Below are positions 63,310 through 64,000 of a stretch of 64,000 nt of DNA, piece by piece. Made by a program: the position numbers and the translations under genes. The stretch is from Rotaria sordida (lineage: Eukaryota; Rotifera; Eurotatoria; Philodinida; Philodinidae). Under the pieces are notes generated by a model that had not been told where the DNA came from, did no database searches, and was given only the letters and a program-made list of their open reading frames with translations. Positions within the stretch are counted from its first letter, which is position 1, and the number at the start of each line of letters is the position of its first letter. Location of the stretch: the NCBI GenBank assembly GCA_905250125.1, contig CAJNOL010000050.1, forward strand, positions 264,604-328,603. The letters are read 5' to 3'.

Positions 63310-64000
63310 TCAAGTTAACACTTCGACAAGAAAATTCAAAAGCCATAAAAATATATTCCAAAGTAAATGTTGCTGATCTTCTTCACCTTCGACAGTAACT
63401 GTTGAAGTTTTTTTATTTATTTGTGATGTTTGTTGTTCATATGTTGATTTATATGATTTATCATCATTTGATTGTTCAGTATTTATTTCATCTGTTGGAA
63501 TTTTTGTATCAACTAATTCAATTAGTAAACGATAATGACTTATTTGATATTGTGAATAACCATATATACCAATATAAATTGGTCGTTTTATATTATAATC
63601 AATAAAAATTTCATCAATACCACATGTACATGAACTATATTCATAATTATCATATGAAACATATTTATTTCGTGTTGAAACATATATATCAGCATCACCA
63701 CGTAATGATATTAAAATAAAACGATATGTACCAAGACTATTAAATGTAAAATAGGAAAAATTCGATGGATGAATATGATCATCATGCATTGATATATAAG
63801 TTCGTTTTGGTGCATAAATATTTGCTAATAAATCTTGTTCATGTTTATAATATGCTTTATTAAATTTTGATTCATCAACATATTCGTCATCATTCGATTG
63901 CCATCTTTGTTCAATATTTGATTCAGTTGTAATATCGTCATTATTTATTGTTAAATCAATTGTTGATTGTTGATAAGCAAAAGAAAATAATGACAAAGAA
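63310..64000 (-). CDS. C6orf120: UPF0669 protein, C6orf120 homologue (5' end outside the window)
   Basis: A secreted or ER-path protein of poorly known function. The frame stops at 63310 and stays open to the window edge, so the signal peptide start is missing; the last visible residues are hydrophobic (SLFSFAYQQ). Family strings: SLRGDADIYVSTRNKYVSYDNYEYSSCTCG, then RPIYIGIYGYSQYQISHYRLLIEL and a hydrophobic C-terminal helix, HLLWNIFLWLLNFLVEVL. These match the human protein's GDADLYVS...PSFDDYE...CG, GIGVYG and terminal LLWTI..LKLVLEIL arrangement. No introns seen in the visible part. Confidence 0.9.
   Translation of the reverse strand, partial: SLSLFSFAYQQSTIDLTINNDDITTESNIEQRWQSNDDEYVDESKFNKAYYKHEQDLLANIYAPKRTYISMHDDHIHPSNFSYFTFNSLGTYRFILISLRGDADIYVSTRNKYVSYDNYEYSSCTCGIDEIFIDYNIKRPIYIGIYGYSQYQISHYRLLIELVDTKIPTDEINTEQSNDDKSYKSTYEQQTSQINKKTSTVTVEGEEDQQHLLWNIFLWLLNFLVEVLT

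Overview
This is AT-rich animal DNA with intron-dense genes. Most introns are 45-70 bp with plain GT...AG ends. The gene set is metazoan (Lgl, PDCD11/RRP5, INTS14, IGF2BP/Imp, ZC3H11A, YME1L, POLE2, PSMB4, C6orf120, a G-protein gamma). Several scattered tracts resemble TGTGGG, the telomeric hexamer of bdelloid rotifers. Genes are tightly packed, and a YYYAG splice-acceptor signal often lies 6-15 nt upstream of the ATG, as expected for spliced-leader trans-splicing, which bdelloids have. My best guess is a bdelloid rotifer. That is inference, not proof. All exon structures were built by hand from splice signals, reading phase and remembered family features, and none has been checked by alignment.

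Layout. 0-9 kb, minus strand: a YME1L-type i-AAA mitochondrial protease (978-5461), then a ZC3H11A-type mRNA-export zinc-finger protein (5797-9046). 9-12.5 kb, plus strand: a four-KH-domain IGF2BP/Imp protein, divergent from ZC3H11A. 13.2-17.9 kb, plus strand: a three-gene tandem. It holds a small OB-fold protein (TEN1/RPA3-like), POLE2 (the B subunit of DNA polymerase epsilon) starting inside the OB-fold gene's last codons, and a Tudor/PWWP-like protein. 18-21 kb: a decayed repeat and pseudogene-like sequence. 21.2-22 kb, plus: an EF-hand protein. 22.2-25.1 kb, minus: scraps of an unrecognised secreted-type gene. 25.5-26.9 kb, minus: a G-protein gamma gene with two alternative first coding exons. 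27.9-43 kb, minus: INTS14 followed after 72 bp by PDCD11/RRP5 (22 exons). 43-54 kb: gene-poor, with one secreted Tubby/LURP-like gene, a short F-box ORF, telomere-like tracts and a 10-bp minisatellite. 54.5-59.7 kb, minus: lethal giant larvae. 61.8-64 kb, minus: PSMB4 preceded by a C6orf120 homologue that runs off the right edge.

Themes. The co-oriented pairs and triplets look like small operons: close spacing, AATAAA followed about 60 nt later by an acceptor, and one overlapping start. Many of the unusually long introns contain fold-back (long inverted-repeat) insertions, or small hairpin-bearing MITE-like elements. One long Lgl intron instead holds a copy of the coding-like repeat also present at 18.2 kb. 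I saw no rRNA, tRNA, CRISPR array or intact transposase.
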